Positions 34,369-45,690 of a stretch of DNA of 64,000 nt are shown piece by piece (the stretch's first letter is position 1; the number at the start of each line of letters is the position of its first letter). Made by a program: the position numbers and the translations under genes. The notes below the pieces were generated by a model. That model ran no database searches. It saw only the letters and a list, made by a program, of their open reading frames with translations, and was not told the DNA's origin. The DNA is from Crotophaga sulcirostris (taxonomy: Eukaryota; Chordata; Aves; Cuculiformes; Crotophagidae): positions 1,995,601 to 2,059,600 of the forward strand of contig VYZB01000055.1 of the NCBI GenBank assembly GCA_013397455.1, read 5' to 3'.

Positions 34369-37300
34369 TTTTAACTCCCTGTCCTAATTTAACGTGCCAC
34401 TTACTGACCAGCACTGGCATCGTCCAAACCATCTTGTGATATATTTCTGAACAAGACCATTCCAGTGCCTTGAATTTCCCTGTTATTGAGCACCCGAGTG
34501 ACCTTGTCTCCTTCCCTTCCAGTAAAATCCAAGGAGTCCCTGAAATGGGGGTCCTGAGTTGCCCATTTTAATGTTTTGCCTGTGCCTTTTCTCACGCTGC
34601 TGAAGCATTGCTGGGCCCTAAAAAAAGGGGAAGGCAAAATACTCCACAGTCTGAAAGTTTTAAACAGTTCAAGATCATCTTAAAGGAGGGATACCTGGAA
34701 GCAGAAGCCCTGTGAGGTGGAAGTCCCTCACTGAAGCCCCAGCGCAATCTAAGGTGACCAGCAAAACACTGCCCGTTTTGGGGTGGAACAAGGCACAAAG
34801 ACATAGTTTGATCCCCACAGACACCTCAATGACTGCAGTCAGAACAACTGGAGATGGAGGAACATCCCAGAAGCACTAGATCAGTTGCCTTCTCCTGACT
34901 TAACCACCAGGCTCCGTGCCCCCACGGTGCACACAGCTCTGCTCCCGCATCGGAGATGCAGTAGAACAGCTACAACCCATTACTCCCGCTGTCCATCACG
35001 CCCACTCACACAGGTTTTCCATACACAGTGATAAGGGCACAGAGGAAGCTGCCGTGGGAGAGAGCTAGAGAATAACCAGAAGCTTCCTTAAAAATTATTG
35101 CCTATGAAAGTTCAAGCAAATTCAGATAATTATTTGCTCATTCTGACATGGATGAAAGGCATTCTTGCCATCAGTTCTACTGGAATACTGAAGTAAAACA
35201 GGTTTTTTCCTTCTAATGAATGCAAGTTCATTCATCAGTTGAGTTCTAGGATATTGATACTGAGCATGAAGAAGCTTAGTGAAGGCCATGCAGCTACCAC
35301 AGGAATTAAAAATCATTTTCTTAGCCTTACAAGAGGAAGAGTGTTCATGTGACACAGAAGTACAGCATTACTTTCTGCAGTTCACATGGTATCTCAGCAA
35401 AACAACTGCAGGCAGTGTTTCTTGATCCTGGGTGGAGCTTGGGAAAGCACCATTCCTTTTTTTCACATTTAATCTGAAAGCCTTCACAACCCTTGCTGCA
35501 CATATCAAGCTGGCTGAGTCCTATTGGATATCCACAAAGTACTGTTCCAAAAGATAGGCACAAATAGAAGCATAATTTCAGTTGAGAAAGAAGAACAAAA
35601 TTTTTATCTACTTACTTTAAGCCAGAAAGAAACCAGCTTGACTTCATCTTAAAACTACTTTCCACAGATTTTCTCTGCAACCTGTTCTGTTCCACTCAAG
35701 CATAGAGTTTCCATTAGAGAAAGAATGGGACAGTCATGAAACCTCAACAAAGTCTTTCTGTAGATATGGTTTGTTTAGACTCAGCAAAGCTAAACCAGCC
35801 TCCAAGACTCACCGAACAATTTGATGTACAGACCCACATTTAACTTCTCTTCCTGGCAATCTCCCAGAGAGTGAGAGAACAATTGGTAACCAGCGTTTGC
35901 GTGAAGTCCAAGAATGCATTTTATGGTCTATAAAATATAATTCCTTTCCTCCCCATTAAATAAAGACAGTAAAAATATCTGACAGAACGTTAAGAGACAG
36001 ATCATGGCACTGAACTACCTCCATTGTAACAGAAGGGCTGCTCCAGGGGAACCTTGCCTCCCTTAAAACTTTCCAGCTCTGTTAAGAGCATAACTCCATC
36101 TGTAAAGGAGGTACTGCAGCTTTAAGCTTTGCAACTACCTTCTTTCTTTTTAAAAATTAAAAAAAAAAAAATTACGGAAAAACAAAAAACCCCAAATAAA
36201 ACCAAAACAGAGCTCAGTGGTCAACCAGCCTGATTCTGCTTTAATATTGCAGAACATGACTGCTCTGTCCTGCTCCCTTCTCACCCCACCGCACGGATCT
36301 GTGGCACAGGACAGCACGGTGGCGTAAGAAGAAGAAGTCGCTCTCCAAAACTCACCCCTACCTTCTCCTTGTTTCCACCACTCAGAGTCTGGAGAGGGAG
36401 TTACATATTTGCCAGTTATGAGAAGCATTAACAAGACTCCTTTGGTATCCTAGTGGTGATGCCCATCAGGAAAGTCATCTCTACAAAACCAGGATGCAAA
36501 CCAGCTGCTGAACTGGTACCGTTTTCCACTACATGTATGTGTGTGAAGAGAGGAAAAAGAAGACAAACAGAGGGGCTGTCTTTGTGTACCACTGCCCTGG
36601 ACCAGTGCTACCTGCCTTCCTCACTTGTGACCATCAGAGATTGAGAGATGCCAAATCTCTTCTCCCAAGTGTTTCCCATTTGCTGGTGGTGGGGGATGTC
36701 TGATTTGGTTTCTTACAGTGGAGGGATGAGAAGGGAGGAGAAGGGTCAGGGCTGGCTGTGGCCCTCAGCAAGACAGCACCAGGCCCAGCTTCCACAAGCA
36801 AGCAGTTGGTCATACACTTTCTCTGAGGAGCTCCATGTCTGTAGAAGCCTTGGTTTACAAAATCTGAACCAAAAAAGAGGATTGATTGATAAAGTGGCTC
36901 AGCCCCTCCAGCTATCAGAAGCCAGCAGACACACAAGGTCCAGATGGAAGAAGGACGCCTTGAGAGGAGCATCCCCCTCCGAGTGGCCTCTCAGACTCTG
37001 TGGGTTTGTTTGTGGTTTGGGTTTGTTTGGCTTTTTTCACTCTTTTCACCGAATTCTCACCTGGGGTTCAGTAAAGTACCTGCAAATGAGAGGCACCGGT
37101 GGGTGGGATCCCAGCCTGAAGGTGTTCCTGGAGAATTTAGCTGTTTGTTTGTTATTGTAATGTCACCCAATGGGGGTTTACTGAAAGAGTAGCATTTTCT
37201 CCTGCTGTTGGGTAAGTGAAACTCATGACTCGAATCACTACCACAAAAATTCCTGTTGATGTAGCAATTCTGGGTGAACTGCCGGGAGCCACTCTCTAGT

Positions 37301-38914
37301 AAACCCAGCAAATTTCATACCGAATTTCCTGTCGCCTCCCTTGTGGTTTTCATGTGCGATTGGGTCTTTGATGCAACAAGGGGTTACTGCAGAATGGATG
37401 GCTCCAAGGGTTTCAGGCCCTCATGAAAACCAAGAACTTGCAAAATTCTCTTTCCCCAGGGTTGGTAACTTTTGTCTATCTTTTTTGGGTTTCTTTCTTG
37501 ATTTAAAAAAAAAAAAAAAGTTAACTCAAAGATGTAACCTAAAGGCAACCTCAGGAAAAAGTCCCAGAGATAACACTGACACTAGCAATATTCTGACCTC
37601 CTAGGAGAAGCTGGGAAGGTTGCTATTGAGGCTATTTTGTTTTCCAGAAAGCCTGTCTTGGAAAAAAAAAAAAAAAAAAGGGAAAAACTTTCCACTGCAT
37701 CATATCCTGGTCCACATTCCTCACTAATCTTTTAGCTCAGATGCGTGGAGATGTCTTTGAAAGATGTAAAAGGGGTTGAGAGTCCCCTCAGCTAATTGTG
37801 CTGGCTGAGAAACAAAACTTATGGGCTGGGGTAGGATTTATGTCAGACTGACCTTCTGAGAAACCAGCTACTCCTCTGAAAAAAACCCTCTCGCTGCCTC
37901 CGCCAGAATCCTCCTGCCACTCAAGTATCATCTTGCTGTAACAAATTACTTCTAACCCAGGATTATGGCTCTTTCCAAATCCCTCCTAGAGAGCTGGGAA
38001 AGAAACACTCCCTCCCAGGATTCGGTACCAGTTGTTTCCTCTACCAATAATCCTCCTATTTGCTTCTCCGATGGCATTAGTGGGGTGAGCAAGACTTCTT
38101 GCACCCATTTTCCTTCTAAACCCAAGCTGGATGTCTCAATTGTCCATCAGAAGAGGAAAAGCTGAAGGCTTGCCTTCACAGAGCCACAGAACAGCCACCC
38201 CGTCTCGCCAGAGGCAAAGCCGACTCCTGGTTAAGTAGGAAGAAGAATTATATTTAGGCGGAGGACTAAGTGAATCACTTGGGATCAAAGGAAAACCAAA
38301 CAAATGAAGTATTCACTAAATCTGTGCTGTCACCTCTTGTTCCTGGGCAGCCACCCCATGTATTTATTTTCTGGTTTCCTCCAGCACCACCAAAACAATG
38401 CAATATGCATTTATGGTATTTAAATGAAGGATTTTAAAAATATTCTTAGTTGAATCATCAGCCACACAAACTCTTCCTCAAGAACAAATAAAATGTTGTT
38501 TTCTTAAAGGAGATGCATAGACAAGATGGGAAAGCAAATACGGACCAAAACTGAGAGCACTGTGAATTATTTTTCCTTGATTAAAAAGGAAAATTAAGTC
38601 CAGATCCTGTAAAACATAAATAAAGGTGTGGCACGCCTCTAGGAAGGCATTTTCACTTTTCAAGTAACCATAGGTTGATGCATTAAATTTAAGTGAACTT
38701 GGCTGAATTGGAACATTTTAGGGACAAAGACCTTCAAAACATACTACTAGCTTTGGAGAAATCTCCCGTTTGTTTCTTTAGAGAGATAAAATTTTCCTCA
38801 GTCAAAACAATTCTACTGGCATATCCACTCCCCGGCAAAAGTGAGAAGACATGAAAGTCAAGCAGCACAACAACACTACCACAAAAGAATCCTCTCCATT
38901 TAAATGAATTAATT
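34369..38914. other. Unique non-coding sequence with A-runs
   Basis: About 4.5 kb without recognised transposons. A-runs at 37505-37519 (15) and 37662-37679 (18) and a GTTT-rich stretch near 37003-37034 are low-complexity. The section 35880-36010 with TTTATGGTCTATAAAATATAA is repeat-free and could be regulatory, but nothing specific supports this. A 170-codon frame at 36648-37160 (+) has no domain and overlaps minus-strand frames. Confidence 0.5.
37662..37679 (+). repeat. Poly-A run (18)
   Basis: Eighteen A in a row, the longest homopolymer I noticed in the window. No retrotransposon body recognised in front of it. Homopolymers of this length are error-prone in sequencing. Confidence 0.9.
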
Positions 38915-39138
38915 AAGGGAGCTTTAGATCAGACCTTAGGAAATGTTTCCCTGTGAGGGTGGGGAGGCCCTGGCCCAGCTTGCCCAGGGAAGCTGTGGCT
39001 GCCCCATCCCTGGAGGTGTTCAAGGCCAGGTTGGATGGGGCTTGGAGCCCCCTGATCCAGTGGGAGGAGTCCCTGCCCATGGCAGGGGGGTTGGAACTGG
39101 ATGTCCCTTCCAAGCCAAACCATTCTATGATTCTATGA
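38915..39138 (+). mobile_element. CR1 LINE, 3'-end copy, sense orientation
   Basis: A sense-oriented CR1 end of about 225 bases. It begins with TTTAGATCAGACCTTAGGAA, passes through CCCCATCCCTGGAGGTGTTC and CCCTGATCCAGTGGGAGGAG, and ends in the complete terminal repeat TTCTATGATTCTATGAA at about 39123-39139. The frame at 38953-39138 (+) reads through the ORF2 C-terminal segment without a stop. Word for word it is closest to the copy at 34071-34368. The preserved terminal repeat and moderate divergence suggest a younger insertion than the 2.3 kb copy. The body is truncated and inactive. Confidence 0.95.
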
Positions 39139-40273
39139 ATTGGAGAAAAAATAAATAAATAAAAAGGAAAACACATTTTTTTAAAAGCAGATCAAAATCA
39201 TGCACTGTTCCACATATGTAGAGGAGAAAGAAAACCAGATTTTCTTCTGCATACAGAAAAATGTAACACGCATGTATTTTTCCCCCTCAAAGGGTGGAGA
39301 TAAGAGGGGCAGAAGAAAAAAATACCGTTTAAAAAAAAAATCCATGCAGAACCACTGGCTGGGAGGGGCCCTGTCCAAAGGTGCAGGGTACCAGCAGCTC
39401 TGCAACAGCTCATGTCCTGGAGGGACTCTGCCCCACACACCAAATTCTTGTGGTTGTGGAAGAGGTTTGTTTTGGAGAGGTGAGGGTTGCTTTTCTGCAG
39501 CAGCCCGGTGGCAAACACCTAACTCATGGCCCCAGGGAGCTCCTACAGCCACAACCACCCCTGCTCCCCAGATCTGCAGTTGTCACACTTTCATGGCACA
39601 GCCCCAGAGTTAAAACAAAGGAGTCATCAGAGCAGCCCCAAGCGTATAAATCTGTAAATAGTCAAAAATGTTGCTCTTGTTGCTAAATATAGCTCAGGCA
39701 TTTTGAACTGGCTGGACCACAAGGCAACTTTGATATTTATTTATTTAAAGGACCGTGGTTTGGGAGCACTGGGTGTTTTTTAAGCCTCTTCATGTGTGCT
39801 ACATTCCCTCTCTCTCCATATGAATATGCAAAAAAACAAATTAAAGGAACTTAGCAGGTACTAGACAAACAATTTCCACTGAAAATAGCCAGAAAGCAAA
39901 GCAAAGCTGTGTTTGTCTTTGAAATGGGAGTGAAAACTCCTCCGAGGATGGTAAATCAGATTTTTACAAAGTTAAAGGCAGACAAGCTGCGACCCCACCA
40001 CGCTGATACAATTGGCAAAGCTCTTGCTCTGGATGGGAGCTCTCCCCACCATCGGGCACATCCCTGCTCAGCCATGGGGAAGGGGGGGTGCAGAACCTGG
40101 CCCAGGAGGAGAGGGGACCCCAGCAGCCCCCCCTCGGCTTAAAAAGACCTGCAAAACACTGCATTCCCAAGGAAAAGCCAAAACGGGGATGCTCAGCAGT
40201 TCACACTCCTGAAGCCAGCACACTTCTAGTCATTTACTTATTTATATAAATAAATTATCGCTGTATTTGCTTA
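39139..40273. other. Unique sequence up to assembly gap
   Basis: No recognised repeats or exons. Overlapping frames on both strands at 39181-39686 are anonymous; a C-rich section at 40030-40140 has few CpG. The last 60 bases before the gap are AT-rich (TTATTTATATAAATAAATTA). Confidence 0.5.
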
Positions 40274-40288
40274 NNNNNNNNNNNNNNN
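40274..40288. other. Assembly gap (15 N)
   Basis: Fifteen undetermined bases flanked by AT-rich sequence on the left (GTATTTGCTTA) and TTTATTACTAAATCCC on the right. Left and right sequence look unrelated, so the true size of the missing part is not known from the text. Confidence 0.99.
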
Positions 40289-43200
40289 TTTATTACTAAA
40301 TCCCAGGAGTAAGACACCAGCTCACAGTTTGCAGGAGGGTGAGAGCTGGGGGTGCGACAAGCCTGGGCAGGAGGAGAGGGCAGGAATCCCCAGAGAAAGG
40401 CTCAAGGAGATGACAACCCAGCCCTGGACCACCCAGGAGCCAGCTTGCAAAGGAGCACTCACCTATGGGATGCTCTCGAAAGCCAAGGGCCCAATCTGGG
40501 TGCCAGGGCAGTGGCATGGACCCAAAGGGGACAGGGTGGTGCCCACAAACTTGGGGTGAGGCTGGGGGCACCCACTGACCCCCCATGAGCAGCCACAGCC
40601 AAACTGGCAGCACTGGAGCTTTCACACATCTGCGCCAAGAGCCACGGAAGCACAAGTGTCAAATGAATATTTTAGGTTTTAGCCTTACCTGCAACTGATA
40701 AAAAACCAGTAGCTATTCAAGCTTTGTTACAGCTGTCTTAAAAAAAAAAAAAAAAGGGGAAAATAATAAAAAAAAAAGGCTGTTTCTTGGCAGGGCGGGG
40801 AGTGGAAGCAGCCGCATCGACAGCTCCACTAGCCAGAGGCACTTTGCAAGGAGGAAAGTAGAACTCAAGATGTGGGAAGGCCTCAGGTTTCAGAGCCTCA
40901 GGGCACATCCAAGAGACACCAGCGTATTTACTGAACAGCCGGGAAAGCAAAGGCTCCAATCTGGGAACATTTTCTAATCTTATTGTGGACACTTATATTT
41001 TATAACTTCTTGAGGTTGAAGAGACCAAGGTGGGGAGGGACAGGAGAAGCCATGTGAGCTGTCTGGTGGGGTTCTGAGAGGCAGTTTTGTTTTTCCTAAA
41101 GACTAGGTAGGATGACTGCATACAAGGGCAATTATAAATGAAGCAAGTAAGGATCAATGAGCTCCCTTTCACAGCAATAGCTTATTTATTTATTTTTAAA
41201 AATCACGACACAGCATTTCTGTTCTATTTCCAAGTCAAATTTGTCCTAGGTAGAATCAGAGAAAGAAAAAAACAGGTTTCTAAACAGATTTTTGAGAGAA
41301 TTAATAGACTGAAGAGCATCTGAGCAGGACAGTAAGTTGAAATCAGTGTTTCTGCACGGCCAACTCAACCTCAGAGGGGACCTTTCATCTCCACAAAAAG
41401 AAAGCCAGTGCCCCCTGCTCCCCCTAAGGAGCTTACCTCTCACAAGTAACATCAGGCTTATGAAGCAATGTGTGATGATACAATAGCTGCTAATCTACTG
41501 AAAATTATAATTCTTTGCCCTCCCCTAAGCGACGCGGGGATTTGCAACATATTGTTTGTAGGATGTTACCTAAAGGGCAGAAGGAACTCACACTACCCTG
41601 CCTTCCCCACTCCCCAGGTAATCCTGGGGATTCCAGTGACTGCTATCAGGGGTAGCCTCAGTATTGCAGAAAAATCCTCTGACTATTGTGATTAAACCCA
41701 TACATAATTAGTTGCATTCTGTAAAAAAAAAAAAAAANGAGAAATAATTATAATAATTATCTGTTCAGCAAGCAGGAGGAGAACAGCAAAGGAAAACTGT
41801 AGGACCACAATGCAATCATCCACCACATCTTGCACCAGTCCAGGAAAAGCTCAGCAGTTCCTGCAAGACCTGCTTCAGGCTGTCATTCTGTGGAGCTGGA
41901 TGTTTTGCCATCGCTTCTGAATGATAATTGGCTCCAAAATTAACACGCCTCACTGTCCCCATAGAAAGAGCCTTGTGGTCTCATCCAGTGGGGTCATTAC
42001 CCGCTGGAGCATTCCACATTTCCTCGAGAGGGCACGAATGTCCTGAACTCCCACACACTCCAGAGCAGTTAATTCACTCAACAGGGCAGCATATTCAGGT
42101 CAGGATTTTTCCAAGAAACCGTAAGGACTTGGGTGCCCGGTTGGCTTTGCTCCTTTGTGAATCTCACCCCTAGTGAGACATTCAAGACCCACACCAAAGC
42201 TTTGCTCAAAAGGTCAAAAATTTGCAAAAATATAGTGATAAAACATTTTTATTTTATAAGTAAAATTTACAGAAGTCAGAGCTGTATCAAAGTGCTTTTA
42301 CTCCCCAAGTAATTTTAAACCTCCTCTCCAGGTCTATTAGGGCCATTAACTTTTCTCCTCATCCGAGTCTCCTATTTTGTTCCAGGATGAAGAATATGCC
42401 TCTTCTGGGGACTAATGGTGTCCTTGGTGCATCTCTCATATAAATGTGTTTGAAAACAAACAGAGCCCTTCAGCTTTACTTTACTATTGGGTTTAACACT
42501 CACATCAATCATCCCCCATAAATACACAACAAAATACGCTGCAGACAAACCCATATCCTATCAGTGCTTTAAACTTGTAAATATAATACATCAGGCAAAT
42601 TCATTCACAAGTGTCAAGCACCTTGGTGAAGCTGCTGAAGTCAGTGTTTTGCTGCTGAGAAACTCTGATTCCAGTATCATTACCACCAATGCCAAATTAT
42701 TAATTACTTGTGACTATCCTGTGCTGCTTAGTAGCTTCAACCTCATAACCCAAGCTATAAAGAAAAGGGCCTGGCTGTGCACCATCATGTAAAATCATAC
42801 ACAATTCCTCACCTTAATTGCAGAGCATTGGGAAAGAAAGAAAAAAGAAAACAAAAAAAAAAAAACCAAAGCAACCCTTCACACACACACAGAGGATAGA
42901 GGCCACCAAAATAGCAGAAGATGGGAACGGAGAAATGGATGGACCAGCCATTTGCCTACACGTCAGGAGCATTTCAAACAGAAGTGGGAAGTGAATTAAG
43001 AAAAATATCCGGCATGGGGAAGTCCATACTATCCACTTGAGCAGGGAAGAGCTGGAGATTTTTTTTTCCCTTTTATTATTATTATTAAAAAAAGGGGAAA
43101 GGTGAATTGTTTACCAACAGACTTAAGCTTAATCATTTTGAAAATTGAGAAAACCCCAAAACACCCAAGTGCAGGCAAGCCACAGGGCAGGGCTGCAGGG

Positions 43201-43359
43201 GTGCACGCGTGGCCACCACCAGCCATCGGTACCACCAAGTACAGCAGGTCCCTGCACCAACCCTTCCACCACCTTCTCCTGTGCAGGAGGAATTAAAAAA
43301 GAAAAAAAAAAAAAAACAAAAACAAAACACTAACAAAATAAAACGACAAGCCTGCCCTT
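40289..43359. other. Unique non-coding sequence
   Basis: No recognised transposons or exons. A-runs at 40740-40755 and 43302-43316, (CA)n of about seven units near 42878-42891, ATT repeats near 43074-43086 and TTTA repeats near 41182-41196 are low-complexity. A frame of 119 codons at 40296-40655 (-) has no domain and borders the gap. Confidence 0.5.
41723..41738 (+). repeat. Poly-A run ending in an ambiguous base
   Basis: Fifteen A followed by a single N at 41738. The N most likely marks an unresolved homopolymer length rather than biology. Confidence 0.9.
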
Positions 43360-43640
43360 TGGTAGGGCCTAGATTAATTGTGAATGCAAATGAAGCCCTT
43401 CTGCAGCACTGGAGTCCATTTCCAGGGAAATGTGTGCGCTCGCCTCTGTTTACTCCGGCTCCAGCAATGCAGCACAACCTTCAGTCAAGCTATTAACTTG
43501 AACGTTGAACTTCACAGCGCTGGCTGTCTTTCTCAGCCATTCTTTTGATGTTACCTCCAAAGCAAAAGATCAAAGACTTTGAGTGTGGTGAGGGGAAGTC
43601 CCAGGCTCTTAGCCTACCAGCCTGTGATATATGTTAAAAT
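43360..43640. promoter_or_regulatory. Candidate regulatory block with octamer and TCF/LEF sites
   Basis: A repeat-free stretch with the exact octamer ATGCAAAT at 43384-43391, and AGATCAAAG at 43567-43575, an exact match to the core bound by TCF/LEF proteins in Wnt signalling. Between them are GATTAATTG and CTATTAACTTGAACG cores. Composition is balanced and no frame is convincing. Both sites are exact, but single matches of this length are not rare in 64 kb; function is inferred. Confidence 0.3.
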
Positions 43641-44004
43641 CCTGGCCAAAAGAGAGAGCGAAGGGAAAAAGAAAGGAAAAGCCAATGAAGAAAGCGGCCT
43701 AGCAGAGCGGTGACACCAAGCAGCGGCGCAGCAAAATCCACGTGCCGCGTCTACCCGGGTACACAACCCCAAAATTGGGGCTTCTTTCTCTGCTACTGGG
43801 TTTTCTGACAGTACTGGGTTGCTCCCTAAAATCTACAGGCCCCCTTTCCCCCACAAAGCCACGCTTTGCACGCTGCACATCCCTAATGAGCAAAGCATCC
43901 CCGACCAGTACATCCTTTAGGGGGACATCCACCGACCAGTACAAACCCACAAGCTTTGCAGGATGGGGAGAGAGACACAGGCTCTGCAAGACATTGAATT
44001 TCCA

Positions 44005-44108
44005 CGTCCACCACAGGCTCCTGGGCCATCCTGAATGAGTCACACGAAAATAAACCCTTCGTCTCAGCTTTCCTGCTTGTAAAACGCGGCTAATATTGCC
44101 CTGCCAGG
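44005..44108 (-). repeat. MIR-type SINE fragment, reverse orientation
   Basis: The word order follows a reversed MIR: TGAATGAGTCACACG (compare 'gcaagtcacttaa'), CGTCTCAGCTTTCCTGCTTG, then TAAAACGCGGCTAATATTGCC (compare 'taaaatggggataatagtacc'). A minus-strand frame of 164 codons at 43699-44193 runs through it, which argues against that frame being a gene. Confidence 0.65.
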
Positions 44109-45026
44109 ATAACAGCCTATTCTTCCTTATGGGGCCCCGGGAGGCGCTGGGGCTAAAGGCCGCGCTGCAATCTCCAGGGGTCCAAGTCCACACACCCCCT
44201 CACGTGTCACCCCACCCCGGGCCGGAGGGGAAGCCCACGGCCACTGCACGAACCCAGGGACAGGCAGCTCCCACACCCCTGGGCACTAAAGAAGGGACAA
44301 GGTGGCTTCCACCACATCCCACCACTGTCTCCCTAGAGCCCATCTGGATGGCTTTGGGAAAGCTGGTCCTGCAGGAAAACATCTAGAAAGTAACAGCTTT
44401 TCCCTTCCCTCAGCCTGTATTTTTTGTTTGTTTGTTTGGAGGTTGGGGTTTTTTGTTTTGTATTTTTTGTGGTATTTTTATTTCAGCCACGTGTTTAGAA
44501 GGGGACAGGAAGGGGGTGATTTTTTTTAATACATATATAATGTTTTTATTTTAAGATTCTGTTCGACCATTGTCCCCTTCCTGAGCCTTTTTTTGGGTTT
44601 ATTTATATTCCCATAATACACAACTGCATTCCAGATTTAGATGGTGACACTTGGTTGACACGGTCACAAGTGGATCTGGTGCAGCCTGTCTGCCAAACCA
44701 AGCCCCTCATCCATCAGCTGAAGTCCTTTTACTGCAGGGTCATGAAGGAATCACGGACTGTTTTTCATTCCTTTCTACCAGTGTCCCTCCTAACTCTAGA
44801 AACCAAAACCCTCTTATGCTTGTCAGCTCCTCCTCTTCCCCACCCCCGTGAATTCAGCTCTTGGCATTCACCAGCATAAAAAGCCATGGGATTCAAAACA
44901 GAAATTCTTCAAAACAGAATTCATGGCATTAAGCAGTAAGTAGGATATTCTGATTTTATTGTACTTTACTTACTCCTACTTAGCTCTAATCCTCACTCCC
45001 TAGACAGGGGCTCGCTCTCGCTCTCA
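44109..45026. other. Unique sequence, partly T-rich
   Basis: A T- and G-rich low-complexity stretch at 44415-44485 includes about three and a half TTTG units. A T-rich section follows near 44518-44555. No exon or transposon recognised. Confidence 0.5.
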
Positions 45027-45083
45027 GAGAAGTCGATAGGAATTTGGCTATTGACTTCAATGGAAGTGGGATCAGATCCTCAC
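45027..45083 (+). repeat. Ancient amniote repeat fragment
   Basis: GAGAAGTCGATAGGAATTTG followed by GGCTATTGACTTCAATGGAA and GTGGGATCAGATCCTCAC matches the widespread module 'gaagtcaatgggagttttgccattgacttcaatgggagcaggatcaggccc' seen throughout amniote genomes in old CR1/L3-like elements. About 57 bases are readable with roughly eight or nine differences. Family name uncertain; orientation is given relative to that module. Confidence 0.55.
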
Positions 45084-45404
45084 ATCTGTTGCACAGGGCA
45101 AGCAATATGCAGAGGGAAAAATAGCTGGGGAGAGGGAAAATAAAAAAGAAAAAAAAAAGAAAAAAACCTCAAAGCTAAATTGTGAAATGATGATAAATGA
45201 GCTTGGATCAGGACTGCAAATAACAGATGCAGGGGGGCTCTGAATCTGCAAACCCCAGGTAACATCACCAATTCCTCCTTTCTTAAAAAGGTAATTCCAA
45301 CAACCACAGAAAAAAAAATCCCCACACACAACAAAAAATAACCCTCCAGACACAGTTTTGAAAACAAAAGGACCAATTGGCCTTTCAGTAAAGCTTTTTC
45401 CTAA

Positions 45405-45590
45405 CCAGGAATCCCTCAGTTCCCTTCCCATTTTTTCCCTGACAGGAATCCCTCAGCTCCCTTTCCATTTTTTCCCCAACGAGGAATCCCTCAGCTCCCT
45501 TGCCACATTTTTTCCCCAATGAGGAATCCCTCAGCTCCCTTCCCATTTTTTGCTGGCCAGGAATCCCTCAGGTCCCATCCCAGCCCTCCT
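45405..45590 (+). repeat. Minisatellite, 37-40 base unit, about 4.5 copies
   Basis: The word GGAATCCCTCAG begins at 45408, 45445, 45483, 45523 and 45560, giving periods of 37, 38, 40 and 37 bases. Each full unit reads GGAATCCCTCAGCTCCCTT, then CCATTTTTTCCCC, then a short spacer such as AACGA or AATGA. The second to fourth copies are the most alike. The array is directly followed by a CpG-dense patch. Such arrays expand by slippage or unequal crossing over and are often variable between individuals. Confidence 0.93.
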
Positions 45591-45599
45591 TCTCCCAGG

Positions 45600-45690
45600 G
45601 GTTGGGAGCGCAAGGCGAGCAGGCCGGGCAGGCACACGCGCGGAGGCGGCAGGATCCCAGGCCGCAGAAGATGGAGCCGACGGAGCAGTG
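45600..45690. other. CpG-dense patch next to the minisatellite
   Basis: About ten CpG in 80 bases (GAGCGCAAGGCGAG, GCACACGCGCGGAGGCGG, GGCCGCAG, GAGCCGACGG). Shorter than a standard CpG island. Plus-strand frames at 45500-45767 cross both the minisatellite and this patch and are therefore not credible genes. Possibly a small unmethylated regulatory patch. Confidence 0.38.

Noticed and set aside
36648..37160. 170-codon plus-strand open frame
   Set aside because: Overlaps a minus-strand frame of 112 codons and runs into GTTT-rich low-complexity DNA, with no domain.
37662..37679. A18 as the tail of a processed pseudogene or SINE
   Set aside because: No recognisable retroposed body upstream and no target-site duplication seen.
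43699..44193. 164-codon minus-strand open frame
   Set aside because: Runs through a MIR fragment at 44005-44108, so most likely a chance frame.
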